A stretch of 64,000 bases of DNA from Eumeta japonica (taxonomy: Eukaryota > Arthropoda > Insecta > Lepidoptera > Psychidae): positions 203,662 to 267,661 of the forward strand of contig BGZK01000842.1 in the NCBI GenBank assembly GCA_005406025.1, given 5' to 3'. The position numbers and the translations under genes are program-made. The notes under the pieces are model-generated. The model was not told the origin of the DNA and ran no database searches. It worked only from the letters and a program-made list of their open reading frames with translations. Positions 25,701 to 37,105 of the stretch are shown piece by piece; the first letter of the stretch is position 1; the number at the start of each line of letters is the position of its first letter.

Positions 25701-27851
25701 CACATAAGTCGTTCTATCTCTATGGCGAAAATCAAAAAACCAATGTTTTCTGTTCATTAAAGAAATATTTATTCAAATTTAAGAATGTGCTTGGTGTATT
25801 TTATTTCTTGCTTCATTGAAAATATAATTTTACTCACTATTAATGTTACAAAAAATACATAACCTCAAATTTTGATACACTAGTTCAGAATAAAAAAATA
25901 ACATTACCTTTACTTTAACGAATATGAACAACAGTATTTACATAGTAAAATACCAATCTTCAAAATTTTATTTCAGATTAAGGGGCATAAAAACTCATAA
26001 AAGTTTCTGCTCAAATAAAAATATGTAATGCAATATACGCGAAAAAATGCAATGTATCACTATCACCATTTCAGGCTAATTTAATATTTGAAAAGATGGT
26101 CAATTCATTTTAAAAATATTCACATAAGTTCCTTTTACATGAGAGTTATCAAAAAATAATGAAACATTAAAAAAAAAGCTTGGTGAAGCATATTCTGAAA
26201 GACCAATTTTGGCGTCATTCAATATTGCACGTTCATTGCACATTCATTGTAGCGCGTTTCTTATCTGATATTTCTGGGCCGAGCTATGACTTGCCAAATG
26301 TAAAATAGAATATATGTATGTCTTGCTGTAATTCAATTTTTTTTTCTGAGATAAATTGAAAAACGTGGCTCAATCGACTCTTATTCTAGCTGTCGTCGAC
26401 TTTTACGTGACACCTGCTGCAATCTTCAATATTTTCACTCGTACAATATGCCAGCTTTATGTTTACGTTTCGACTTTTCCGACGAGACGGTGGTAATCTT
26501 TAGTTTTATAAATAACTTTATACTATTTACATAAACAGCAAAACTTTCAATCGACAGAATCATTTCAAAATTTGATCTCTTTACATATTTTATGTTTTAA
26601 TGACCACAAAACATTGTCCTTCTCTCTTAAATTATCCACAATCTTTAATAGTTCGATGACTGGCACAGTTATAATAAGTAGACTAAATTCAGGCTTAATG
26701 TCCGTAAGTAAGATTTTTTTAATTAAGGATCAACTTCAAAAACTTAAATGGTAATTTTAAACAATTAGATGATTGTGTATGCTATCAAATGAAAGCTCCT
26801 TGAAAGACAAATGCAAAAATACGTAATGGCTATATTATGATAATTTATCTATAGTTATGTATCGCCAAATAATTTTTAAAATTTTCTGTCCTCGAGCCTA
26901 TCTGTGTAAATGCCTCTCAAAACAAAAGTGAGTACAGATAACTTTTGTGTTGGAAGCAAATTTATGCATTAGTACATGAAATAACATTTATATAATAATA
27001 AAAAAAAATATGCAACATGAAAATACTCGTACTCACTGTTTCTTTGGATTTTTAGTTACAAAGTAATACCATTTAATCGAATAGTTTCTGCGAGAACACT
27101 TTATTTAATAATAGAAATCGTATCAAAAAACGTTGGCTTCGCATCAAGAAATAATTGGGTACGGGACCCACATCGCGCCAGTCCGATTCGCACGTGTCCG
27201 CTTTTTTTCCACAGGCCTACCGCCACAGTCGCTTTTTCCACAATACATCCCTATCGCGCGGGCACCCTTCATATAGAGAGCCGTTTTCGTAGACGTCCCG
27301 TTTAATTCCTCGCCCCTCGCATACATTACGCGCTGTTTGTTTTTGGGACATTAACATTTTTATGACTAAACTCAGACGACGAGGCAACACTTAGATAATG
27401 CGACGGGAACGCGCTCGTGTTTATCAATATACATATACCTTTTTTTATTTATTACGTCGTAATTAAATTTTTAGTGTACACTAACGACATTGAACTATTA
27501 ACGTAAAATAAAACGCAAATATAATATAATTATTTGCTATAATATTGTTAAATTTATTTGTAGTTTGCCAGAGACTTATAAGCCTGGTTTCTGTTGATAT
27601 ATGTTTTTACTTTATTCTTAATATTGGGTTTCGGTATTTAAATCCCTTTTATTGTGCATCTGTATAAATAAATATCTCCATACGACAACTTACACACACC
27701 GCTTTTAAGCATATCATATTCAGCCAAAGAACAATTTGAAATAAAACTTAAAAATCTTTCTTCTATCAATACATGTACTTAAAAATTACAGACCAAATAT
27801 TATATATTAGAAAATCAACGAAACCTCAGACCAGACATACTTATTGTTCAA
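22735..27851. other. Non-coding DNA with GC islands and microsatellite
   Basis: No gene is supported. At 22,875-22,985 a degenerate purine-rich run (GACATCGAGGTCG, GGGACCGGTATT, GACCGGGATC) is the reverse-orientation relative of the repeats at 55.9 kb. A (TA)n tract lies at about 24,019-24,038. CpG-rich patches at about 24,665-24,785, 25,165-25,475 and 27,140-27,320 stand out from the AT-rich background. They have open frames in several phases but no domain. A sequence at 23,600-23,830 is moderately GC-rich and unassigned. Confidence 0.4.
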
Positions 27852-28073
27852 TCATCTCTTCAATAATATTATATACGTATATAATGAAAATAGGTTGTCT
27901 TTGTTCGCCAATCACGTAAAAACTACTAAACGTATAGACATGGGACTGGGACCATTCGATGCGGAATGATTTGTAGATGGTTCTAGGCTACTCATTTTTT
28001 GAATTCCGTAAATCCTTTGCCATTTTATTTATAATAAAAATTACCCAGCGAAGCGGGCGGGACAGCTAGTTAT
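27852..28073 (+). mobile_element. Short non-autonomous Helitron-like element
   Basis: The right end reads ACCCAGCGAAGCGGGCGGGA followed by CAGCTAGT. It has a small imperfect hairpin (CCAGC/GCGGG around GAA) just before a CTAG end followed by T, the Helitron arrangement. The left end is uncertain, perhaps at TCTTCAATAATATTATA. The interior carries the family core TTCGATGCGGAATGATTTGTAGATGG at 27,956-27,981, which is also seen at 3.8-4.4, 47.39 and 58.08 kb. It encodes nothing and would depend on a Rep/helicase protein from elsewhere. The family identity is from general knowledge of insect repeats. Confidence 0.45.
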
Positions 28074-28648
28074 TACATATGTTTAGTGTTAGAAAAACTA
28101 GTACGTTTAAATTTAAATTAGCGTTGAGTTTTTTTTAATGATATACATCAAATCCAAGACGCAGTAATTAGTATGTGCACCTTCTATGCGTACTAGTCAC
28201 AATTTTGAACCTTATAACCTATTCTTATAAGTGTATTTCCAATACACGCGCATATGGAAACGACATCAGTGCAAAGAATAACATTGTGATGAAAGGTGCA
28301 CAACTACGAAAGTACGCTAGAATAATTAAAGACTTTGAAAATAACTAACAGGTATCGGTCTAGTATGTGATTATATCCTGTAGTACCACCGTCTTACTTA
28401 AGACTTAGCTTTTTACTTAAGACATAGTAAGGTTGCGCAGTCATATAAAAACAAGTAATCCTAATAGTATATAATACTTTTTAATGTCAAATTAAATATC
28501 CGTTTTGGAGTCTTTTGACTAAGTCAAAATTGAAGACGCGATAAGTATCATTAATGTTTTGTTCAGTTTTGTGTATAGGCGAGTATTTACCATCGACTAC
28601 ATTAAATGACAAGTTTTTAAAAATATATTTTGAGTACTATAATTTCAT

Positions 28649-28707
28649 ACTCACACACATATATGTGTGTGAGTGTGTTTGTGTGCGTGTGTGTGTTTGT
28701 ATACGCG
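28649..28707. repeat. CA/GT microsatellite with perfect 26-bp palindrome
   Basis: The first 26 bases (28,649-28,674) are a perfect palindrome: a CA run mirrored by a GT run around ATAT. A GT-rich tract with TTTG and CG interruptions continues to about 28,707. It is a simple repeat, likely length-variable. Confidence 0.9.
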
Positions 28708-31700
28708 ATTGAGTACCAGTAATTCCTGTTGCAGTTGTACAACTGGAAATACTCGCGTCACGTCGATCGTTTCCATACGTGGATTTCCTAAATTATTTAT
28801 TAAAATTTCAGGTCACAGCTATTGTCATTTATACAAACGTAAAAGGATATTATCAATATTTTTTTTCTTAACCCTCGCTACATTAATGGTTAATTAATGT
28901 TTTATTCTAATATCTTTCAATCCAAAATTGAAAATCAAAATCGAAAGTCATCAAATATTTCAGTTGAGACTCCATGTTGTGTATTTAAGTTCTCGTGCGG
29001 TGAAGTTCTTCAATTTACGAAGAAAAAATTTCGTTTAGTAACTTACCTCTACTTTTATTAATTTTACTTCTACCATTTTGAGTAATTCATAAATACCGAA
29101 ATGGTAAGCTCCAGTAAGCAGGTTTATGTAAGCTCAAGGGCGTCAAAACAACATCATTATTGGAAAACATACTTCAATATATATTTTGATTTATAAATTC
29201 ACGCATATCTCCCAGGAGGATAAGCAAAGACCACAGATACGATTTTTACATACCTCTCTCGCTTCACTAACTTCCATCGATCGTTCAATGCAAGTTCGTG
29301 AGTTTCAAGTGCTTAACATTTCACCATAATCTTAATACGCCGTCGGTTTGGTATTTTCTAAGGCGCCCCCTGCCAACTCTTTCATAACACGCATTCGCTT
29401 TGTCAACTTGTTCTCATACATCATTTCCAGATGGCCAAACCGCGATATATCTTTTTCTACTCTAGATGTTACATCATGAAGTTTGAATGTATATAAAACT
29501 ATGAATATCATTTTTATTTTATAAATTCATTACTTATCTTTAAATATGTTTATAGTCACAATTTGTTATAGTTGTCCTTGCTACGCTACAAGCTGCTGCT
29601 CTATAATTGAACTTGCAGACTCAAAGTTATGCATTAAATAACTTACCTCAAAGCTGGCCATCCCCGAAATCGCGTTACTTCGCAGGCCGGGAGTGGCGAG
29701 CTTAAACAAAATCGTTATTCAAATTCTCGCATAACGCCCTCTGAAATAATCCGCCGTTCTCGTGCGTCGTTTTTGAATTTTAATACGGCGTCTAACAAGT
29801 TTCAGTCGTCAAAGGAAATCGGCGTAAGTTTGTTTCAGGTGTACAGCCATAAGAGCGGAACGGACATTTTTGTAATGCAGAAAGGAAAAGTTTCGACTTT
29901 CAGAAGTGAATTAGGAAATTAACACTGTATTCTGCGTTTAAAACAGATATTGTTTAAAAAGGCGTATACTGTATTGTGAATTTGGCGATTTTTTATTCGC
30001 TTAATTATATAAAGACGAGATATTGTGGAGGAAGAAAATTAATTATGATATTGTCATAAATCTAAGTTCTATCTCATCGGAATGACCTGTCAATATATAA
30101 TGAGTGAATTGTCCAATAATATATCATGAAGTTCTCTGACCACATGTGGGTCTCATGGTCCCTGTGTAACATTTAACGTACACAAATATTCGTAAAAGTA
30201 CTGAGAAATAACTCTGTCACACATGCCAATACAATATGCAAAACTGTAATATTTAACAATTTAGAACATATTCAATTAAACGTACTGGAAATCTAGTCGT
30301 TGTAGGCATATGCTTTAACAATCTTTTTATTGCATATTGAAAGGCTTGAAACCCTTATCTTTCTACGCTGGTCCAATACGTATAGCAACCTGCTGACGAG
30401 TATTCTCATCAGCGCGATAACAACTTTAGAATCCAACAGCATCTCCAAGGCATGGAGAAAATGACTTAAGTTAAAAACAATAGAGAATATTGGCAGGTTG
30501 GTCTACGTGCCAATACTCATTACTGCACCCTGTACCTTCCGGTTCGAAGGCAAAACACTCTTTACCAATGAGATGCCACCACTCACTCGTTAGTCTAATT
30601 AATAATTATATGTCGCTAGAAAGAACGCTATGTTCATGGATCAATGCAGGGAAGTCCGAAACACTATTATGTATGAGTTGAGCGTCGGGACGGCCCGATC
30701 AAAGCGGCGCTGCGGCGTGATCAAAGGCCGGCGACGACCTTCTGGAGTGGCCACTCCACGTAATTATCGCCTCCTCGATATTAACTGTAAAGGACCTCAT
30801 CTAACATCATTGGGCTTCATGAATCTTGCTGCAGATGAAGATGACAGTGATGAATGAGAGCATTCCTATTTCTGGTTTAAACTCAAAAATCTACGAATAA
30901 ATATAAAAACTTCCCTTACAAGTGAAAGTTATTCCCTTGAATTTGGTAATACAAAAATGGTAAACAAATGCCTATCGAGTGATTCCGGACTTGAATGTTC
31001 GATTTGTTACTCGGGGCATGCGTTTAATAAATACTCTTATTCCTAATATGTGGAAACGTACTTTAACAAAATGCGAGTAATGATGAATCTGCAGTAAATG
31101 AGACGACAATTTGTATGCGATCGGTGCGACACCGCGGTACCTCAGATCATCAATGACTTTTGACATCAAAATATAATTGATTAAGATCTCGTTAATAATT
31201 AAATAATATATCAGTACGAGAAATGTTGAGTTTAGTTTTTCTGATGTTCACCGTAATAGAACACACATGTCGGTCTACTATGTACTATATATCGCAGGCA
31301 CTCAACTAAATAACTCCTGTTGTGAATACATAAGCAATAACTATTTAGTGGAGCGCCTGCGACTAACTGCCGGCCAATTTCACCAATCACATAAGCACGT
31401 CTTATATCAGTGAAGACTCGGCTGCATAGATCTATAAGACAGGACTATGCGCCGGTTACCTCTTAGTGGTTGTAATTTCGCTTGTATTGAGAAATGTAAA
31501 CGCTCTTTGTTTGAAATTTGTATGTATTATATAATTTACTTCGTAAATTATACTTGACGAGTTTGTGTCGTTTTTACCGATTAACATTTCTTCTCATCGG
31601 TTCTCCCTTTGCAAATGTTTTGTCTCTTTTGTATTTAAGACGTTTTAATAAAAAATCAGAACAACAAAGAAAATCTTTGAATTATTTATAGTATTTACGA

Positions 31701-31869
31701 AATCTACATACGCTGCAATAAATAATGCATAATTCGAGCAATATTGTTCGTGCACGCTGATTTTGAGGTCATTCAAAGGGAAAATTTATTCATAAAAAAG
31801 CTCAGGATATAGGAAGCCGCTTCTTTTTTCATAAGACTCAAAACACCTGAGAGCAGAATCTAAGAATTG
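28708..31869. other. Non-coding DNA, one unassigned ORF
   Basis: The region 29,660-29,900 is moderately GC-rich. The frame 30,630-30,857 begins at ATG (MFMDQCREVRNTIMYELSVG...) and ends with an acidic tail NLAADEDDSDE. It has no domain I recognise and no clear splice sites. It might be the end of an old transposon ORF or chance. The rest shows nothing that I can support. Confidence 0.35.
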
Positions 31870-32760
31870 TCGATATTAATCGGCGGCGTCGCGCGGCCGG
31901 CGGCCGGACGCGGCCGGCCACTCGATCATTACTGCCCTCCTCTATGAAATATTTATGACCGGCGCGTAATATCGCCGGCGACGATATCATTATACTTTGT
32001 GATGCGGGGAGGCGGCCGGGGCGGAATAAGAGGCGCTGCAGCGCCGGCCGAATTCAAATGTAAATAAACAGCCGACGCCCCGGCCCCGCCGCATCGCTTC
32101 CGATGCATTTTTCAGCGGAACGCACCTGAAAATCGGCGACGCGCACGGGGCGAGGGCGACCGAGTGCGCAGCCGCGGCCCGGATTGCCATATTAACTTGT
32201 TAATTAGATCCATAATAAGACTTGCAGATGAGCAGACTTGTGAAGTTGAATACGTAAAAAGCCCTTTTTGTCCGGCGCTGCATTGTCCGCACGGCCGCGG
32301 CGCCGGCTCCGGCCGCGCCGTGCGCGACCCACCAGCCACCAGAAGTTTGCCTGTTCATAAATAAACGCGAACGGTATTCAACAGCCCTTGGTGCTGTATG
32401 CATAACGAATTTGAAGGAGGCAAACTTGGAGGCTTGCTGCCCGGGATGGAGTATAAAATTCAGTAACAACATGGTGGAGGTTTTCATTCGTCGGCCCGCT
32501 CTCGGTGAAGACATAGCTCCGGGGTTTAATTACTGGCGTTTTTTGGTTTTGGTGGCCCGTTCCGCGGCGCGCGGCGCGGCTCGGGCGGTGCGTGCTCGGC
32601 TGTGCGGTGTCGGTGACGTGCCGTCGGCGGCGTGCAGTGGCCGTGCGCAGGTCGCGCGGGCGCCGTCGCGCGGTCCGCGTCAGGGCGGAGGCCGGGGGCG
32701 CGCGGGGCGGGGTACAGCCCGCGTGTCGCACTCTGTATCGGATTCCGCAACGCATCTACT
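31870..32760. other. Large CpG island, candidate regulatory region or 5' exon
   Basis: This is the longest GC-rich segment in the window, with very dense CpG, CCGGCC and CGGCCG motifs. Subregions are 31,880-31,980, 32,010-32,200, 32,265-32,340 and 32,560-32,730. AT-rich spacers between them hold homeodomain-like TAATTA and TTTATGAC sites (for example AACTTGTTAATTAG near 32,192). Overlapping frames of 104-125 codons occur on both strands and are rich in R, A, P and G, which is what high GC gives by default. I see no splice-defined exon. Islands of this kind in insect genomes often mark conserved elements near developmental genes, but that is inference. Confidence 0.45.
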
Positions 32761-32950
32761 TTGAATAATAACGTAAGGCCATTACTATTTTGATTCTTAT
32801 TACGATAACGATTCCACATACAAACCTGAAACTCGATATGTTCAACGTCATATGTTTTTATGTTAAACTTAACGTGCTCCTGCAAGGTTCACCTTTAGAG
32901 TGACTTTTCGACGTTTAAGCGATTGGCATATTTTATTTGGATCGACGTTG

Positions 32951-32992
32951 ATGCAATAAAAATCTAACTTCGTAGTTAGATTTTTATTGCAT
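32951..32992. repeat. Perfect inverted repeat, 18-bp arms, 6-nt loop
   Basis: Arms at 32,951-32,968 (ATGCAATAAAAATCTAAC) and 32,975-32,992 are exact complements around TTCGTA. It lies 28 bp before a second, longer palindrome, which makes coincidence unlikely. Confidence 0.92.
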
Positions 32993-33020
32993 AAATCTTG
33001 TGTTATATGTCATATTATAT

Positions 33021-33080
33021 GTTATAAGTTACGTGTGGATCGTCGAGGTCGACCTCGACGACCCACACATAACTTATAAC
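33021..33080. repeat. 60-bp nearly perfect palindrome with no loop
   Basis: Thirty bases from 33,021 to 33,050 pair with 33,051 to 33,080 with only two mismatches (at 33,032 and 33,039). Both are wobble-compatible if transcribed on the appropriate strand. The centre is GAGGTCGACCTC. Loopless palindromes of this size are unstable in many cloning hosts and are prone to deletion, so its survival suggests that it is young or maintained. No protein or small RNA gene is evident. Confidence 0.92.
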
Positions 33081-35400
33081 GACATTAAGTCATTGAAATC
33101 CCATCCCTATGTACGTGTATTCCGAATATAGTTCATCCCGGACTTAAATTATTTAAAAGCTAATAATTTAATGAAATTACATGCTTATTGATAGCAATTA
33201 CATCGATACAAATCAATTACCTGCCCTTATCCTTTGTTATAGCTACCAGTCCTGAGTTCTAAATATCGCGATTATTTTGTCAACTAAACAAGCATTCGTA
33301 TTTCTAAAATCGATGAGACATTATGCTCATGTCTAGGAAATCTACAATTCAATACAGCTGTTGTCCACGTTTTCATGGAATCTATATTAAACTATAAAAT
33401 CAATATGGGACAGGTATATTATTATGGCATTTCATTAAATTAATGTTAAACTTAAAAAAAATTATGAACCCATAGTATGAGAAACTTTGATGAGTTGTAA
33501 AAAATGACGTCGTCACTTAACCAATTTATATTTTTTTTTGTAACCCTTACTTTATGTAATGTTATGCTTGCTTTTTTATAAAATAATATGTATTAATAAG
33601 GGTTTAGCGATATTTTTCATTTCTTGTGCACAGTGCTTTGACCAACTATTTTAAGTGAGTTAACTTCTACACTTGTATAGCCAAGTACTAAAGTTAAACT
33701 ATAATAATAGTGAAGTGAGTATGATTGGTTATAATATTAGTAGAATAAATACTGCTGTGGTTACGAGAAGAGCAAAACAAGATGAAACAGCGTCGATTGA
33801 GCGTACCTTCTCAAGCGTCAGATCGATTGAACCTAGAACAAGAAATTGGCACTTAATATCCAATCTTGACTACTTGAATAAATGAATACTTATTGCTCCA
33901 AAGAGTTTATTCAAAATATACTACAATTTGAGTAGTTATGTATTAAGAAATCATTTATTATTGAAATGGAATTAAAGTAGATATGAAGGATAAGTATTAA
34001 AAATTAGATTTTATTTTTTGTTCTTATAAATAGATAATAAAAGTATTAACTTTTTTAGCTTTTACGTGTTATAATAAAATTTTTAGTTGTTATTGTACAT
34101 TACTGTCTTTTGTGTTAGTATTGCTTAAATCCAGACTTTTAATTAGACATTGGTATGGTTCTTTGCTAAATCGTCAGTTTTTGACGGGATTGTTTTTAAA
34201 CTATTGTCACCTTAAGAAGTGCCTGTTGTAACCAATATATTATACTTATATTTTGAGGAGTCAAAACAAGCCAGATTATTAAAACCCGGCAAAAATTGAA
34301 AAAAAGAGACAGGCACAAAATGAATTCGTATTGTCTTAATACTTATTTATCTCCCTGTGTCTGTCTCTTTCAGGAACAAGTTACAGCCTCCGCGCTTCCG
34401 TAGTGCACGTTGTAAACACATACAACGATGACGTATCATCTATATTTTGTCTGCATGCAGTTCCCTTATAAAGTTTCTGAAACTGTTAAATTAATAATAG
34501 AGCAATTGTCATTTTTTGATTACTCAGTTGCATAGTATCCTTAAACTATAATAATACCCACAAAATGTTTCTTCATCACTCATATGATACGTATCATAAT
34601 ATCAAGATGCTAATTAGCGATACATTTTTACACCCATTACAAATAGTGGCATGACGAACTGTATGTTCTAATTAAGGTACGTCACCTAATAAAAAATACG
34701 TGTTTAAATTTAAACAACAATATAAGTATAGTTACGTTGGTGTGGATAACTATTTGATTTTTTTTTTAATTTTAAAATTAGGCATCTACTACACTGAAAG
34801 GTTTCGACTTTCTTGAAAGGTTTTTCTTAAGGTCAGTCTTACTCTATATAAGCAGTAAAAGATGTTGATACTTATTTCGATAAACAACTTTAAAAAAAAA
34901 ACGTTATGGTCTATTAAACTATTCGTTCAGCCAAAGTATTTTTAGTTTATTGAAAACCATTAGCGATCTATTTTGGACACAAACCGTGTAAACAGTTCTG
35001 CAGTTTCTTGATAGTATTAAAATGATTAGTCTAATAGCAGGTTATACCAAAAACTTGTGCTTATGAACTTGAAAGATTAAGAAATTAATATAATAAGGAA
35101 TAAAGTAAGATAATACAAAAAATAAACTCAAATAGCACGAATTAACTTTGGTTTACGGTCATTTCTCCGTTACACTTTTCATTTTGGTGACAAAAAGATA
35201 TCTCTGGCGAATATTACATTCTAAACATCTTTTCCCCCATTTATACGTTTTACGATTTGGCGAAACTAAAGTTTTGATCAAATCCCTACAATCGTATTTG
35301 TAGATATTTTTGATATACCGCAGTAATATGACAATTTATTCTTTTTTGAAAACGCAGAACAACCCCATCCAGTACATTTCTAGATCAGATGCAAGTCCTG
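33081..35400. other. AT-rich non-coding DNA
   Basis: No gene is supported. At 34,304-34,375 AAAGAGACAGGCACA is followed about 45 bp later by TGTGTCTGTCTCTTTCAG. This is an imperfect inverted repeat whose right arm also resembles a strong 3' splice site, but the following sequence has no donor that I can pair with it. Confidence 0.45.
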
Positions 35401-35404
35401 CAAA

Positions 35405-35545
35405 CTTCAAAAATTCCATTTCCCGGAGCGCTCGGAGCGCGTTCGCGGGCCTGAGAGCGCGTTGGGTTGACACGTCATTTTCCGGCTCGGCGCGCCGCGC
35501 GTCACCGGCGAAGGGTTGTCGGCGCGCGCCGTGATGTGTGCATAC
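35405..35545. other. CpG-rich patch with local GGAGCGCTCGGAGCGCG repeat
   Basis: This short GC-rich patch contains GAGCGC three times (about 35,428, 35,436 and 35,455) and a GCGCGCC motif. Its frames on both strands are open because of base composition. It may be a small regulatory island. Confidence 0.35.
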
Positions 35546-35734
35546 GCACCTGATATTAATGCAATGTACGCGCTTATACGGAAAATGAATGTACTCGTAA
35601 ATGTATAAATAATGATTTATGTCTTCGGACACGCGCACAAAGCCGTCTCAGACTAGGCAACGAAGCAATATAAGTATAAAATAGTCAACAGAATACACAT
35701 ATTTTTTTTTAAATACACTCACGTAATACTCGTA

Positions 35735-36990
35735 AAAAAGTAAAAAGTTACAATGGTATCTCTTTAGTTGTGCTATTTGTATCTGGCTAGTCATAGTACC
35801 ATTAAATAGATGACGTTTTAAAAAAAGGAAAAATAAAAAGTAAAACGGTGTCCCGCCATTCTCTTTTTTTTCTGTATACCAAAATGGATGAAGCTAACAT
35901 AGAAATTCGACACATTGTGAAGTTTCATTGCAACAAATGGACAAATGCAACACAAACCGCGAAGACAACTTGTGACGTTTATGGACCTAATGCAGAGTCA
36001 ACAACTGAAAACTCTTGAACGAGTGTTGTGCTACTCTTAAGTAGCACAAAACTGGTTCAAGCGTTTTCAATCCAGTAATTTTGATGTTCAAGATGGAATT
36101 CGTTATGGTCGACCCATTACAGATAAAGTCGATATCATTTTAGAAAAAGTAGAACAAAATAAGCATATTACCTGTTACGACATAGTTGAAGATCTGAGAA
36201 TTGACCACAAAACATGTGTAACATATCGGAAAAAAGCTGGAAATACAAAAAAGCTCGATACTCGAATCCGCACGAGTTCACTGAAAGAAATCGAATGTAT
36301 CGTACACTCATTCACCAATCTCTATTTAAACCTAATGAGACTGGATCGTTTTTGATACACTGATCACTGGTAATGAAAAATGGATTACCTACGGCAGGAA
36401 CGTGGTAAAAAGATCATGGTCAAAAGGCAAGCTAATTCCATGGACTATAACGAAATCCGGATTAACTCACAATAAGTTAACGCTATGTATATGGTGAGAT
36501 CGAAAGGGCATTATTCATTGAGTTTTTACTGTCAGGTAAAACCATCGATTTGAATCACTATTGCGAATATCTGATGATACTCAAGCAAGAAGTAGAGAAA
36601 AAACGACCGGAATTGATCAACGGAAAGGGTGTGGTTTTTCACCATGGTAACTCCAGATTTCACACATCTTTAGCCACTCAGAAAATATTGAGAGAGTTTG
36701 ATTGGGAAGTGTTAATGCATCTACCATATAGCCCTGACCTTGGACCTTCAGAATTTCATGTTTCAGTCTCCTCAGAATTCTTTAGGTTGTGTTAAGTTTA
36801 ATATCAAGAGAGGTCTGCCGAAACTATTTATCGCAGTTTTTTGATCATAAATTCCAAAAATTCTACAGCAAAGAGATTATGTCACTACCTACAAAATTGC
36901 AACAATTTGTTGAACAAAATGGCATATATATTGATACAATAATTAAATGTAAATAAAATACGAAAAAATTTCCTCTTCCTCAACCCATTA
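35735..36990 (+). mobile_element. Mariner element, copy 1, inactive
   Basis: This element of about 1.25 kb shares its left untranslated region with the copy at 42.9 kb (TTTGTATCTKGCTWGT, CCATTRAATAGATRACRTT, AAAACGGTGTCCCGC). The right terminal inverted repeat is clear: read inward from about 36,988 it is GGGTTGAGGAAGAGGAAATT then TTTTCGTATTTTAT. The left terminal repeat is too decayed to place, so the left edge is approximate. Mariner elements move by cut and paste into TA sites, and a TA is present at 36,989-36,990. Confidence 0.85.
35884..36783 (+). pseudogene. Mariner D,D34D transposase, frameshifted, all three catalytic residues changed
   Basis: Translation from the ATG at 35,884 begins MDEANIEIRHIVKFHCNKW, a mariner N-terminal DNA-binding region. 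After a disrupted stretch, another frame gives NWFKRFQSSNFDVQDGIRYG and VDIILEKVEQNKHITCYDI. The catalytic core has ITGNEKWITY at about 36,363 (N at 36,372-36,374 where D is expected) and VVFHHGNSRFHT (G at 36,646-36,648 for D). The third site is DLGPSEFH (E at 36,751-36,753 for D). The second and third sites are exactly 35 codons apart, as in D,D34D enzymes. Frameshifts and stops add to the loss. At 36,026-36,049 an inverted duplication interrupts the helix-turn-helix region. The expected protein is about 340 residues, and nothing functional remains. Confidence 0.88.
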
Positions 36991-37042
36991 TTAACACCCC
37001 AGACTGAATATTAATTTTTATTTATTAAATAAATAGTAGTCT

Positions 37043-37105
37043 TGTATGTGAATCAAACCCACGTCTTCAGGCAGCACCTAGGGTCAATACCGACTGCACC
37101 AATCA
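37043..37105 (-). repeat. tRNA-like SINE head remnant
   Basis: On the minus strand the order is GATTGGTGCAGTCGGTATTG, then ACCCTAGGTGCTGCCTGAAG, then ACGTGGGTTTGATTC. This resembles heads of lepidopteran SINEs or retroelements with a GTGACCCTGACTGC block and a B-box GGTTTGATTC. The body is missing or unrecognisable. This is a fragment with modest support. Confidence 0.4.

Noticed and set aside
32200..32885. Overlapping frames of 104-125 codons on both strands
   Set aside because: They lie in the CpG island, are rich in R, A, P and G in every frame, and have no splice support. Stops are simply rare at high GC.
34350..34470. Strong 3' splice-like tract CTGTGTCTGTCTCTTTCAG
   Set aside because: No matching donor or conserved frame follows. 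The tract is the right arm of an imperfect inverted repeat, which explains it better.
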